Source: an uncultured Bacilli bacterium (GTDB lineage: Bacteria > Bacillota_I > Bacilli_A > RFN20 > CAG-826). From it: a stretch of 10,388 nucleotides of DNA. Position numbers and translations under genes: made by a program. Where the stretch lies: positions 1 through 10,388 of the forward strand of contig CAJOOD010000085.1 of assembly GCA_905236085.1 (NCBI GenBank), read 5' to 3'. Every line of letters starts with the position of its first letter. The first letter of the stretch is position 1. Shown piece after piece: positions 5,092 through 10,388 of the stretch. Below the pieces are notes generated by a model. It saw only the letters and a list, made by a program, of their open reading frames with translations, did not search any database and was not told the DNA's origin.

Positions 5092-6792
5092 TTATAGTTT
5101 TGAATCATCAATAGAATTTAATATCTTAACAGCGGGTGCGATGGCTTTTTTTACATTCCCTTCTTCCATTGGATTTCTTAAATGGTTCTTTTTTAATAAT
5201 CCAACAAGAGGCAATTGTCCACCGAATTTACATAATTTAACGTACTTTTGCCATGCTTTTTCTCTATTTTTGTTCATTTCACCAAGGAATTGGAATGCAC
5301 AAACTTGGGCAATCGTATAATCGATATAATAGAATGGTGTGCTAAATACATGGGCTTGTCTAATCCAATATGCTCCATGTCCAAATGTTGGAGCATCGAT
5401 ATAATTCTTATGTGGTGTATATCTTGATTCAATTTCTTTGAATTTAGCACATCTTTCCATATGAGTGGCGTTAGGATTTTCATATACCCAGTGTTGGAAT
5501 TCATCAATGCTGATACCATAAGGTAAGAATTCAATTGCTCCTTCGATATGAGAATATAGATATTTATTCATGTCTTCCTTGAAGAATGATTCCATATATT
5601 TATGGGCGAAGAATTCCATGGACATCGAATGAATTTCGCAAGCCTCTAATGTTGGGTTTCTATATTCTGGTATTTTAATATTTCTAGACAAATAGGCTTG
5701 GAAGGCATGCCCTACTTCATGAGTTAAAGTGGCCACATCATCCGCGGTACCATTAAAATTAGCAAATATAAATGGAGAACCATATTTAGCCATATATGTT
5801 TCATATCCGCCTGGAGCTTTACCATCTCTAGCTTTTAAATCCATGAGGTGATTGTCTAACATGAAATTAATAAATTCATTAGATTCTTTCGACATATCTT
5901 CATACATTTCTTTAGCTTTTAAAACGAGATAATCATGATCGCCAGCGGGTTTTGGATTACCGGTTAAGAAAGAAATATTGTAGTCATATGTTGCCATCTT
6001 TGATTGCTTCATATTTAAGCGTTTAGCTTGTCTTTTATATAATTTTTGACAAATAGGAACGACTTCGCGAGCAATTTGTTCACGATATAAAGCGACATCT
6101 TGAGCGTTATAATCGCATCTTCCTAATCGTAAATAACTTAATTCGATAAAATTTTTAAAGCCTAATTTTTTAGCGATGGTATCTCTTAGATGGACTAATC
6201 TATCATAGATATTACCTATTTCTTCTTCATGTTCACCCATCCAATTATCTAAAGCAATATAGGCCGCTCTTCGGACTTCTCTATTACTGTCTGTGGTATA
6301 TTTTCCGATTTGTGAAAGATTTAATGTTTCACCATTGAATTCTATTTGTGCGCTGCCAAGGATTTTATCGTATTGGGATATCAATTTGTTTTCTTCCACT
6401 AATTCTGGAATTATTTTTTCATCAAATGTTCTTAATTGATTATCAATCATCTGGAAGTAATAATGTCCTAATTTCTTTTCTAATTCATCTCTATATGGCA
6501 ATTTAGAAATAATCTTGTTCCATTTATCATACAAATTAGAAATATATGGAGATATTTCATCCATTATATCTTGAGCTTTAGCATAGACTAAATTTTTGGT
6601 ATCCAATGAATAATTAATAGATACAACAGTGGCATCAGAAAACAAATTATCACTATATTTATTAAATTTTTTGATAACGTTTAATGCCTCGCTTGCGCTT
6701 TGGGCTTTACTTAAATTATCAATAAAGCCATTTAACTTTTTTTCGACCTTCTTTAATTGAGGCACTCTCAATTGAAATTCTTCAAATTTCAT
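5092..6792 (-). CDS. M3-family oligoendopeptidase (PepF-like zinc metallopeptidase)
   Basis: Cytosolic zinc peptidase of family M3 that trims short peptides. Numbered from the ATG at 6792 (566 residues), the zinc site is HEVGH (His358, Glu359, His362) in THEVGHAFQAYL. The third ligand is likely Glu386 within EACEIHSMSMEFF, 24 residues after His362, the normal M3 spacing. A helical N-terminal half precedes it, and HGAYWIRQAHVFSTPFYYIDY near 471-491 matches the substrate-side C-terminal region of the family. No signal peptide or membrane segment. Start choice is uncertain: a TTG at 6804 would add four residues and lies 4 nt after GGAG, whereas the ATG gives the family-typical MKFEEF start but has GGAG 16 nt upstream. 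It follows the LemA-like gene by 27 nt, probably in one transcript. Confidence 0.94.
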   Translation of the reverse strand: MKFEEFQLRVPQLKKVEKKLNGFIDNLSKAQSASEALNVIKKFNKYSDNLFSDATVVSINYSLDTKNLVYAKAQDIMDEISPYISNLYDKWNKIISKLPYRDELEKKLGHYYFQMIDNQLRTFDEKIIPELVEENKLISQYDKILGSAQIEFNGETLNLSQIGKYTTDSNREVRRAAYIALDNWMGEHEEEIGNIYDRLVHLRDTIAKKLGFKNFIELSYLRLGRCDYNAQDVALYREQIAREVVPICQKLYKRQAKRLNMKQSKMATYDYNISFLTGNPKPAGDHDYLVLKAKEMYEDMSKESNEFINFMLDNHLMDLKARDGKAPGGYETYMAKYGSPFIFANFNGTADDVATLTHEVGHAFQAYLSRNIKIPEYRNPTLEACEIHSMSMEFFAHKYMESFFKEDMNKYLYSHIEGAIEFLPYGISIDEFQHWVYENPNATHMERCAKFKEIESRYTPHKNYIDAPTFGHGAYWIRQAHVFSTPFYYIDYTIAQVCAFQFLGEMNKNREKAWQKYVKLCKFGGQLPLVGLLKKNHLRNPMEEGNVKKAIAPAVKILNSIDDSKL

Positions 6793-6819
6793 AAAATAAT
6801 CCAACTTTCTCCATGTTTT

Positions 6820-7347
6820 TTAGGAAATAATATTTTTTAATTCCACTCTATTTAAGAGGAAAAAATATTTATAAGGTTTAAATCTTATCCAATAATTATA
6901 GCCGATTACATCAGCGTTATATGAGGCTGCTAGAAATCTAAATTGTTCATCGCAGTTATTTATAATAGAAACTTGCCTTTGGAATTGTTCATTCTTCAAG
7001 AAATTTTCTTTATTTTTAACCGCACTTAATAATTCCTGTCTTAGATAAGATAAAGATGTTCTATCTCTTAGACATTCTAGTGAGTCTAATTCAGAAAAGT
7101 TATGAATATCTATCTTATTAAAGATGTCTACATTTTCTTTGCTCAATTTAATATTATTTTTGTTAAATAAAGAAATGATTTCTGCTTCTGCATCATATTT
7201 CTGAGATAAGACAATGGTTAAGGCTTTCTTATGCAGATCTAATTTTCTCAAGAAAACCGCGATGAATCCTATATTCATAGCGAAGCCAAACACGTACAAG
7301 AAGGCTATTGAAGAGATAATGATAAGAGCAATAACAAATCCGTTCAT
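6820..7347 (-). CDS. LemA-like membrane-anchored protein
   Basis: A 175-residue protein with one N-terminal membrane helix (about 4-32, no cleavage site apparent) followed by a helical soluble region. The C-terminal stretch FLAASYNADVIGYNYWI (about 138-154) followed by FKP resembles the signature of LemA proteins, where a YN-A-V-YN-I pattern ends in a short FP segment. The KLDLHKKALTIVLSQKYDAEAEI region (35-57) fits the family's first long helix. The match is divergent and the usual Asn-rich segment is not obvious, so this is a family-level call only; the role of LemA proteins is poorly known. There is no ribosome binding site before the ATG, and the best promoter predicts transcription starting at the start codon. 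The M3 peptidase gene lies directly downstream. Confidence 0.7.
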   Translation of the reverse strand: MNGFVIALIIISSIAFLYVFGFAMNIGFIAVFLRKLDLHKKALTIVLSQKYDAEAEIISLFNKNNIKLSKENVDIFNKIDIHNFSELDSLECLRDRTSLSYLRQELLSAVKNKENFLKNEQFQRQVSIINNCDEQFRFLAASYNADVIGYNYWIRFKPYKYFFLLNRVELKNIIS

Positions 7348-7354
7348 TATTAGT

Positions 7355-7384
7355 ATTTTACTATATTTGACTAGATATTATCAA
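7355..7384 (-). promoter_or_regulatory. Putative promoter of the LemA-like/peptidase pair
   Basis: Minus strand TTGATA (7379-7384), an 18-bp spacer and TAAAAT (7355-7360), each one mismatch from consensus. The expected start is near 7348, directly before the ATG at 7347, implying a leaderless mRNA. The -35 lies inside an inverted repeat and overlaps the divergent HAD promoter region. Confidence 0.5.
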
Positions 7385-7395
7385 TATGATAATAT
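7367..7395 (+). promoter_or_regulatory. Putative promoter of the HAD phosphatase gene
   Basis: TTGACT (7367-7372), a 17-bp spacer and TAATAT (7390-7395), preceded by TGA, which gives an extended -10 (TGN). The predicted start near 7402 leaves a very short leader with the ribosome binding site GAGGT at 7403-7407. It overlaps the opposing LemA promoter, so the two polymerase sites are probably mutually exclusive. Confidence 0.55.
7375..7395. repeat. Perfect 9-bp inverted repeat in the divergent promoter (candidate operator)
   Basis: ATATTATCA, ATA, TGATAATAT: 21 bp, symmetric except for the 3-nt centre. It covers the whole -10 of the HAD promoter and the -35 of the LemA-like promoter, so a bound protein would block both. 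The ATTATCA and TGATAAT halves equal Fur-box half-sites but in the everted order and with different spacing, so assignment to Fur is not justified. Confidence 0.5.
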
Positions 7396-7414
7396 ATTTA
7401 TTGAGGTTAAAAAT

Positions 7415-8260
7415 ATGAGCAAAAATATCATGGCAATTCTTTACGATTTTGATAAAACTTTATCAACAACCGATATGCAAAATTATTCTTTTATTCCCTC
7501 TCTTGATATGAGCGCGGAAGAATTTTGGGGCAAGACTACTGAATTTTCTGAATCCACCGGTGTAGAGAGAATCTTATCTTATATGTATATGATGATTGTG
7601 GAAGCAAAGAAAAGAGGCATTAAATTAACAAAAGAATATCTTAAATCATGTGGTAAAGATATTAAATTCTATCCAGGTGTTTCCACATGGTTTAAACGTA
7701 TAAATGAATACGCGGAATCAAGAGGGATTAAAGTAGAACACTACTTAATTTCTTCTGGAACTAAGGAGATAGTTGAAGGTTCCTCTATTGTTAATGAATT
7801 CACAGCGATTTATGGATGTGAATATTACTACAACGAAGAAGGCGAACCGGTTTGGCCAAAGATGGCAATTAATTATACTCAGAAAACGCAATTTTTCTTC
7901 CGTGTTGCTAAAGGGGCGATTGACGCTAACGATGATCAAGGCGTCAATTCCAAAACCAAGACTTTAAGAATTCCTATGAGTAATATCATATATATGGGTG
8001 ATGGAATGACTGATATCGCTTGCATGACATTGGTTAAGAAAAATGGTGGCAATTCTATCGCTATTTATCAAAAAGAATATGGCGAAAAAGTTAAACAATT
8101 ATATAACGAAGGAAGAGCTTCCTTTACTTGTCGTGCAGACTATTCCGCAAATAGCGATTTAGAAAGCGTTGTAAAAATGATTATCGATAGAATCGCTTTA
8201 CAAAGCGCCATAGAAAAGAAGCAATCCACACTTGCTCAAAAAGATACCCCAAAAAAATAA
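7415..8260 (+). CDS. HAD-superfamily hydrolase (probable phosphatase)
   Basis: A 281-residue cytosolic haloacid dehalogenase-type hydrolase. Motif I is DFDKT at 11-15, with nucleophile Asp11 and acid/base Asp13; motif II is the Ser in LISSG (113-114); motif IV is GDGMTD at 195-200 (Asp196, Asp200). The candidate motif III lysine is not assigned with confidence. The helical insert between motifs I and II (about 20-105) is a C1-type cap, as in the phosphoserine-phosphatase-like branch; the substrate cannot be read from sequence. The ATG at 7415 is chosen over a longer in-frame start because GAGGT lies 7 nt upstream and the protein begins directly at the Rossmann strand before motif I. Lys/Gln-rich C-terminal tail. 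Transcribed away from the LemA-like gene. Confidence 0.92.
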   Translation: MSKNIMAILYDFDKTLSTTDMQNYSFIPSLDMSAEEFWGKTTEFSESTGVERILSYMYMMIVEAKKRGIKLTKEYLKSCGKDIKFYPGVSTWFKRINEYAESRGIKVEHYLISSGTKEIVEGSSIVNEFTAIYGCEYYYNEEGEPVWPKMAINYTQKTQFFFRVAKGAIDANDDQGVNSKTKTLRIPMSNIIYMGDGMTDIACMTLVKKNGGNSIAIYQKEYGEKVKQLYNEGRASFTCRADYSANSDLESVVKMIIDRIALQSAIEKKQSTLAQKDTPKK

Positions 8261-8270
8261 TCAATAAAAT

Positions 8271-8291
8271 ATAATACTGTCTGAGTATTAT
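8271..8291. repeat. Inverted repeat before the S1-domain gene
   Basis: ATAATACT, GTCTG, AGTATTAT: perfect 8-bp arms and a 5-nt centre. It is not followed by a T-run, so it is a poor terminator for the HAD gene. It occupies the -35 position of the putative S1-pgi promoter, consistent with an operator or a weak RNA hairpin. Confidence 0.45.
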
Positions 8292-8292
8292 G

Positions 8293-8301
8293 TGTTAAAA
8301 T
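8293..8301 (+). promoter_or_regulatory. Putative extended -10 promoter for S1-pgi
   Basis: TGTTAAAAT: an extended -10 (TG, one base, TAAAAT) with no recognisable -35, where the inverted repeat sits instead. The predicted start near 8308 falls inside or next to the ribosome binding site AAGG (8306-8309), which is tight. Co-transcription from the HAD promoter is an alternative. Confidence 0.35.
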
Positions 8302-8317
8302 TTATAAGGTGTTTGTT

Positions 8318-8683
8318 ATGCATGAAATCGGCGAAATAATTAAAGTTAAAGTATCTGAGGTAAAACCTTATGCCGCTTTCGTTTGCGATGAAAATGACGA
8401 GAAAGGAATGATTCATATATCAGAATTAAGTGATACTTATATTCGTGATATAGAAAAAATTGTGGAAAAAGGTGATGAAATTAATGTTCTAGTCCTATCA
8501 ATTGATGAAAGAGATGGATTTTTTAGAGCGTCATATAAAAAGGTACCACCTGAACAGCAATTTAATTCCCACGTCAATTTAAGGAAAGCTTTAATAACTG
8601 ATGACAGCGAATTTGATTCCTTGCGTGAAAAATTACCCGAATGGATTGAAGATTCTTTAAGAAGAAATGGAGATAAAAAATAA
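8318..8683 (+). CDS. S1-domain RNA-binding protein (YugI/CvfD-like)
   Basis: A 121-residue protein made of one S1 (OB-fold) RNA-binding domain at about 3-72, followed by a charged helical tail. S1 hallmarks include the initial IGEIIKVKVSEVKPYAAFV strand pair, the central GMIHISELSD segment and the V-KGDEINVLVLSID block. Size and architecture match the YugI/CvfD group of Bacillota, which act as post-transcriptional regulators binding RNA or the ribosome. The ATG at 8318 is preferred over an in-frame GTG at 8309 because AAGG lies 8 nt upstream of it and the protein then starts at the domain. The gene ends 1 nt before the pgi ATG, so the two are likely co-translated. An S1 gene of this type near pgi also occurs in Bacillus subtilis (yugI close to pgi, from memory). 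Confidence 0.88.
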   Translation: MHEIGEIIKVKVSEVKPYAAFVCDENDEKGMIHISELSDTYIRDIEKIVEKGDEINVLVLSIDERDGFFRASYKKVPPEQQFNSHVNLRKALITDDSEFDSLREKLPEWIEDSLRRNGDKK

Positions 8684-8684
8684 T

Positions 8685-9965
8685 ATGTTAAAACTAGACT
8701 TATCCAAATGTGTAGATGAAAACAAGTTCTTGGCTTATCAAGAAGATGTGACACGTATCAATGACATGATTAACAAGAGAAATGGCGCTGGTGCGGATTA
8801 TTTAGGTTGGGCTGATTATCCAGTCAATTACGATAAAGAAGAATTAGAAAGAATAATTAAAGATGCTCAATATGTGAGAGACAATTTTGAGGTTCTTGTC
8901 GTATGCGGAATCGGCGGCTCATATCTAGGTGCGAGATCGGCTATTGAAGCCTTAAAAGGATTATATCCTGATGACAAATTGGAAATCATTTTCTTCGGCA
9001 ACACTTTTTCTCCAAATTACACCAAACAAGTATTAGATTATTTAAAATATAAAAAATTCGCGATTAATGTAATTTCTAAATCCGGTACCACTACTGAAAC
9101 CGCGATTGCTTTTAGACTATTAAAAGAATTGTTAGAATCTAAAGCCGGTAAAGATGGCGCTAGAAAAGCTATATTCGCCACCACTAGTAAAGATAGAGGT
9201 GCCTTAAAGACACTATGTGATAAAGAAGGCTATGCCACTTATGTATTGCCTGATGATGTCGGTGGTAGATATTCTGTTTTCACAGCAGTCGGTTTATTCC
9301 CAATGGCCGCAGCGGGTTTAGATGTTAGAGAATTCTTAAAAGGCGCTCAAGAAGCTAGAGAATTATATAATAATGATAATATTAAAGAAAATGCTTGTTA
9401 TCGTTATGCTTTAACTCGCGATTACATGTATAAATATAACCACAAATCTGTGGAATTATATGTTCAATATGAACTTCAATATGTACAAATCAGTGAATGG
9501 TTAAAACAATTATTTGGCGAATCTGAAGGCAAGGAACGTAAAGCTTTATTACCAAATTCAGTCTGTTTTACTACTGATTTACATTCATTAGGACAATTCG
9601 TCCAAGATGGTACTCCATTATTATTTGAAACTATCATTAGAGTCAAAAATCCTAATCTTGATACCACTGTTCCTCACGATGACGATGATTTAGATGGATT
9701 AAATTATTTAGAAGGTAAAAATCTTGCTTTTGTAAATGAAAAAGCCTTTGAAGGAACTTTGAAAGCTCATGTCGATGGAGGCGTTCCATGTGGTGTCATT
9801 GAATTAGACAAAATGGATGAACATAATTTAGGCCATATGTATTATTTCTTCATGAGAGCTTGCGCTATGTCTGCCTATCTATTAGGAATCAATCCATTTA
9901 ACCAACCAGGTGTGGAAATTTACAAAAAGAATATGTTCCATTTGCTTGGTAAAAAAGGCTATTAA
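8685..9965 (+). CDS. pgi: Glucose-6-phosphate isomerase
   Basis: Cytosolic glycolytic enzyme interconverting glucose 6-phosphate and fructose 6-phosphate. The 426 residues match the short bacterial form found in Bacillota. Visible motifs: GIGGSYLG at 75-82, SKSGTTTET at 131-139 (phosphate-binding loop), the signature VGGRYSVFTAVGLFP at 192-206, GESEGK at 278-283 with the likely catalytic Glu, DLHSLGQ at 298-304, and QPGVEIYK at 407-414 near the C-terminus with a conserved lysine. The ATG at 8685 is chosen over the in-frame ATG at 8667, which would overlap the S1 gene; from 8685 the N-terminus aligns with the family and GGAG lies 12 nt upstream. The stop of the S1 gene and this start form TAATATG. 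Ends with TAA before a 150-nt gap. Confidence 0.97.
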   Translation: MLKLDLSKCVDENKFLAYQEDVTRINDMINKRNGAGADYLGWADYPVNYDKEELERIIKDAQYVRDNFEVLVVCGIGGSYLGARSAIEALKGLYPDDKLEIIFFGNTFSPNYTKQVLDYLKYKKFAINVISKSGTTTETAIAFRLLKELLESKAGKDGARKAIFATTSKDRGALKTLCDKEGYATYVLPDDVGGRYSVFTAVGLFPMAAAGLDVREFLKGAQEARELYNNDNIKENACYRYALTRDYMYKYNHKSVELYVQYELQYVQISEWLKQLFGESEGKERKALLPNSVCFTTDLHSLGQFVQDGTPLLFETIIRVKNPNLDTTVPHDDDDLDGLNYLEGKNLAFVNEKAFEGTLKAHVDGGVPCGVIELDKMDEHNLGHMYYFFMRACAMSAYLLGINPFNQPGVEIYKKNMFHLLGKKGY

Positions 9966-9990
9966 TATTTAAAATAAGCCACTTCTGCAT

Positions 9991-10013
9991 AATTTTTAAT
10001 GAAATTAAAGGTT
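9991..10013 (+). terminator. Weak A/T-rich hairpin after pgi (candidate terminator)
   Basis: AATTTTTAAT, GAA, ATTAAAGGTT can form a 10-bp stem with two G-T pairs, followed by TAATTATTTT. It has almost no G/C, so it would be a poor intrinsic terminator. A second hairpin (TTATTTTC 10017-10024 with GAAAATAA 10038-10045) follows without a T-run on the plus strand. The 150 nt between pgi and the tRNA cluster otherwise contain only the tRNA promoter. Confidence 0.3.
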
Positions 10014-10061
10014 TAATTATTTTCAAGTTTTAATCTCGAAAATAAAAGGTTAAAAAATAAA

Positions 10062-10090
10062 TTGACTTAGAATTATCATAATGCTATATT
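10062..10090 (+). promoter_or_regulatory. Promoter of the tRNA cluster
   Basis: TTGACT (10062-10067), a 17-bp spacer and TATATT (10085-10090), preceded by TGC, giving an extended -10. This is the closest match to consensus in the window, as expected for stable RNA genes. The predicted start near 10097 is about 19 nt before mature tRNA-Val. Confidence 0.75.
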
Positions 10091-10115
10091 AATTAAGCGC
10101 ATTGCGTACCCAACA

Positions 10116-10191
10116 GGATGCTTAGCTCAGTTGGGAGAGCATCGCCTTTACACGGCGGAGGTCGGGGGTTCGAGCCCCTCAGCATCCACCA
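10116..10191 (+). tRNA. tRNA-Val (anticodon TAC)
   Basis: A 76-nt tRNA with acceptor GGATGCT/AGCATCC, discriminator A and encoded CCA. The D-arm is GCTC/GAGC, the anticodon stem TCGCC/GGCGG, and the loop TTTACAC has TAC at 10149-10151, reading GTN valine codons. T-loop TTCGAGC is standard. First of three tRNAs in tandem. Confidence 0.97.
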
Positions 10192-10217
10192 GTAAAGATA
10201 CGCGAAATCCCAAAAAT

Positions 10218-10301
10218 GGAGGGGTAGCGAAGAGGCTAAACGCGGCTGACTGTAAATCAGCTCCTTCGGGTTCGGCAGTTCGAATCTGCCCCCCTCCACC
10301 A
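10218..10301 (+). tRNA. tRNA-Tyr (anticodon GTA)
   Basis: An 84-nt class II tRNA with acceptor GGAGGGG/CCCCTCC, discriminator A and encoded CCA. The anticodon stem GCTGA/TCAGC closes loop CTGTAAA with GTA at 10252-10254. A long variable arm (around TCCTTCGGGTTC) and T-arm GGCAG-TTCGAAT-CTGCC fit bacterial tRNA-Tyr. It lies 26 nt after tRNA-Val. Confidence 0.97.
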
Positions 10302-10311
10302 AAAAACTTCT

Positions 10312-10387
10312 TGGGGTGTAGCCAAGAGGTAAGGCAACAGACTTTGACTCTGTCATCTCGGTGGTTCGATCCCACCCACCCCAGCCA
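10312..10387 (+). tRNA. tRNA-Gln (anticodon TTG)
   Basis: A 76-nt tRNA with acceptor TGGGGTG/CACCCCA, discriminator G and encoded CCA ending one base before the window edge. The anticodon stem ACAGA/TCTGT closes loop CTTTGAC with TTG at 10344-10346, reading CAA/CAG. It starts 10 nt after tRNA-Tyr. No terminator is visible before the edge, so the cluster may continue. Confidence 0.96.
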
Positions 10388-10388
10388 A

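Noticed and set aside
7375..7395. Fur box
   Set aside because: The half-sites match but are everted and 3 nt apart, rather than the inverted 7-1-7 order, and neither neighbour is an iron gene.
7214..7414. N-terminal extension of the HAD gene starting at 7214
   Set aside because: The extension is antisense to the LemA-like gene and runs through both promoters; the start at 7415 has a good ribosome binding site and sits at the domain boundary.
10093..10375. Two overlapping minus-strand open frames containing GGRFELPNP/GSNPRPPP-like peptides
   Set aside because: They are antisense translations of the tRNA-Val/Tyr/Gln genes; such peptides are a well-known annotation artefact over tRNA clusters.
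1..10388. Mobile element, prophage, defence island or CRISPR array
   Set aside because: No transposase, integrase, phage, nuclease or repeat-spacer pattern was found; gene content is core metabolism, transport and tRNA, with uniform base composition.

Overview
The window is a low-GC chromosomal segment carrying mostly housekeeping genes. Ribosome binding sites of the GGAG type, sigma-A-like promoters with TAAAAT/TATAAT -10 boxes, a SAM-sensing leader on metK, MgtE, a LemA-like protein, an S1-domain protein beside pgi, and tRNA genes with encoded CCA ends all point to Bacillota. A Bacilli or Erysipelotrichia-like, possibly gut-associated lineage fits best. Every protein reads cleanly in the standard code with Trp as TGG, so this is not a code-4 Mycoplasma. 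No transposase, integrase, phage gene, CRISPR array or obvious horizontally acquired block is visible.

Layout. Positions 28-2190 (minus strand) hold a three-gene run: a PduL-type phosphotransacylase, a TSCPD-domain protein, then metK. A SAM-clan riboswitch with its own promoter, antiterminator and terminator lies between the last two genes. From 2287 (plus strand) come mgtE (Mg2+ channel) and a GtrA-family membrane protein, followed by tRNA-Leu(GAG) and a terminator. At 4575-5045 there is an unrecognised four-helix membrane protein with its own promoter and a very strong ribosome binding site. It ends in a bidirectional terminator facing a minus-strand pair: a LemA-like membrane protein followed by an M3-family oligoendopeptidase. 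At 7415 a HAD-family phosphatase is transcribed divergently from the LemA-like gene. The shared promoter region contains a perfect 9-bp inverted repeat. Downstream lie an S1-domain RNA-binding protein and pgi, separated by 1 nt. The window closes with a tRNA cluster (Val-TAC, Tyr-GTA, Gln-TTG) behind a strong promoter, which may continue beyond the edge.

No single pathway unites the genes. They cover central carbon metabolism (pgi, PduL-type acetyl/propionyl-phosphate formation), SAM synthesis, Mg2+ homeostasis, peptide turnover and translation. I found no new multi-gene system. The points most worth following up are regulatory. The metK leader keeps the SAM-binding core of SAM-I but shows no kink-turn in P2. 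The HAD/LemA divergent promoter contains an operator-like palindrome. The LemA-like gene may be translated without a leader. A LemA-like gene sits directly next to an M3 peptidase.
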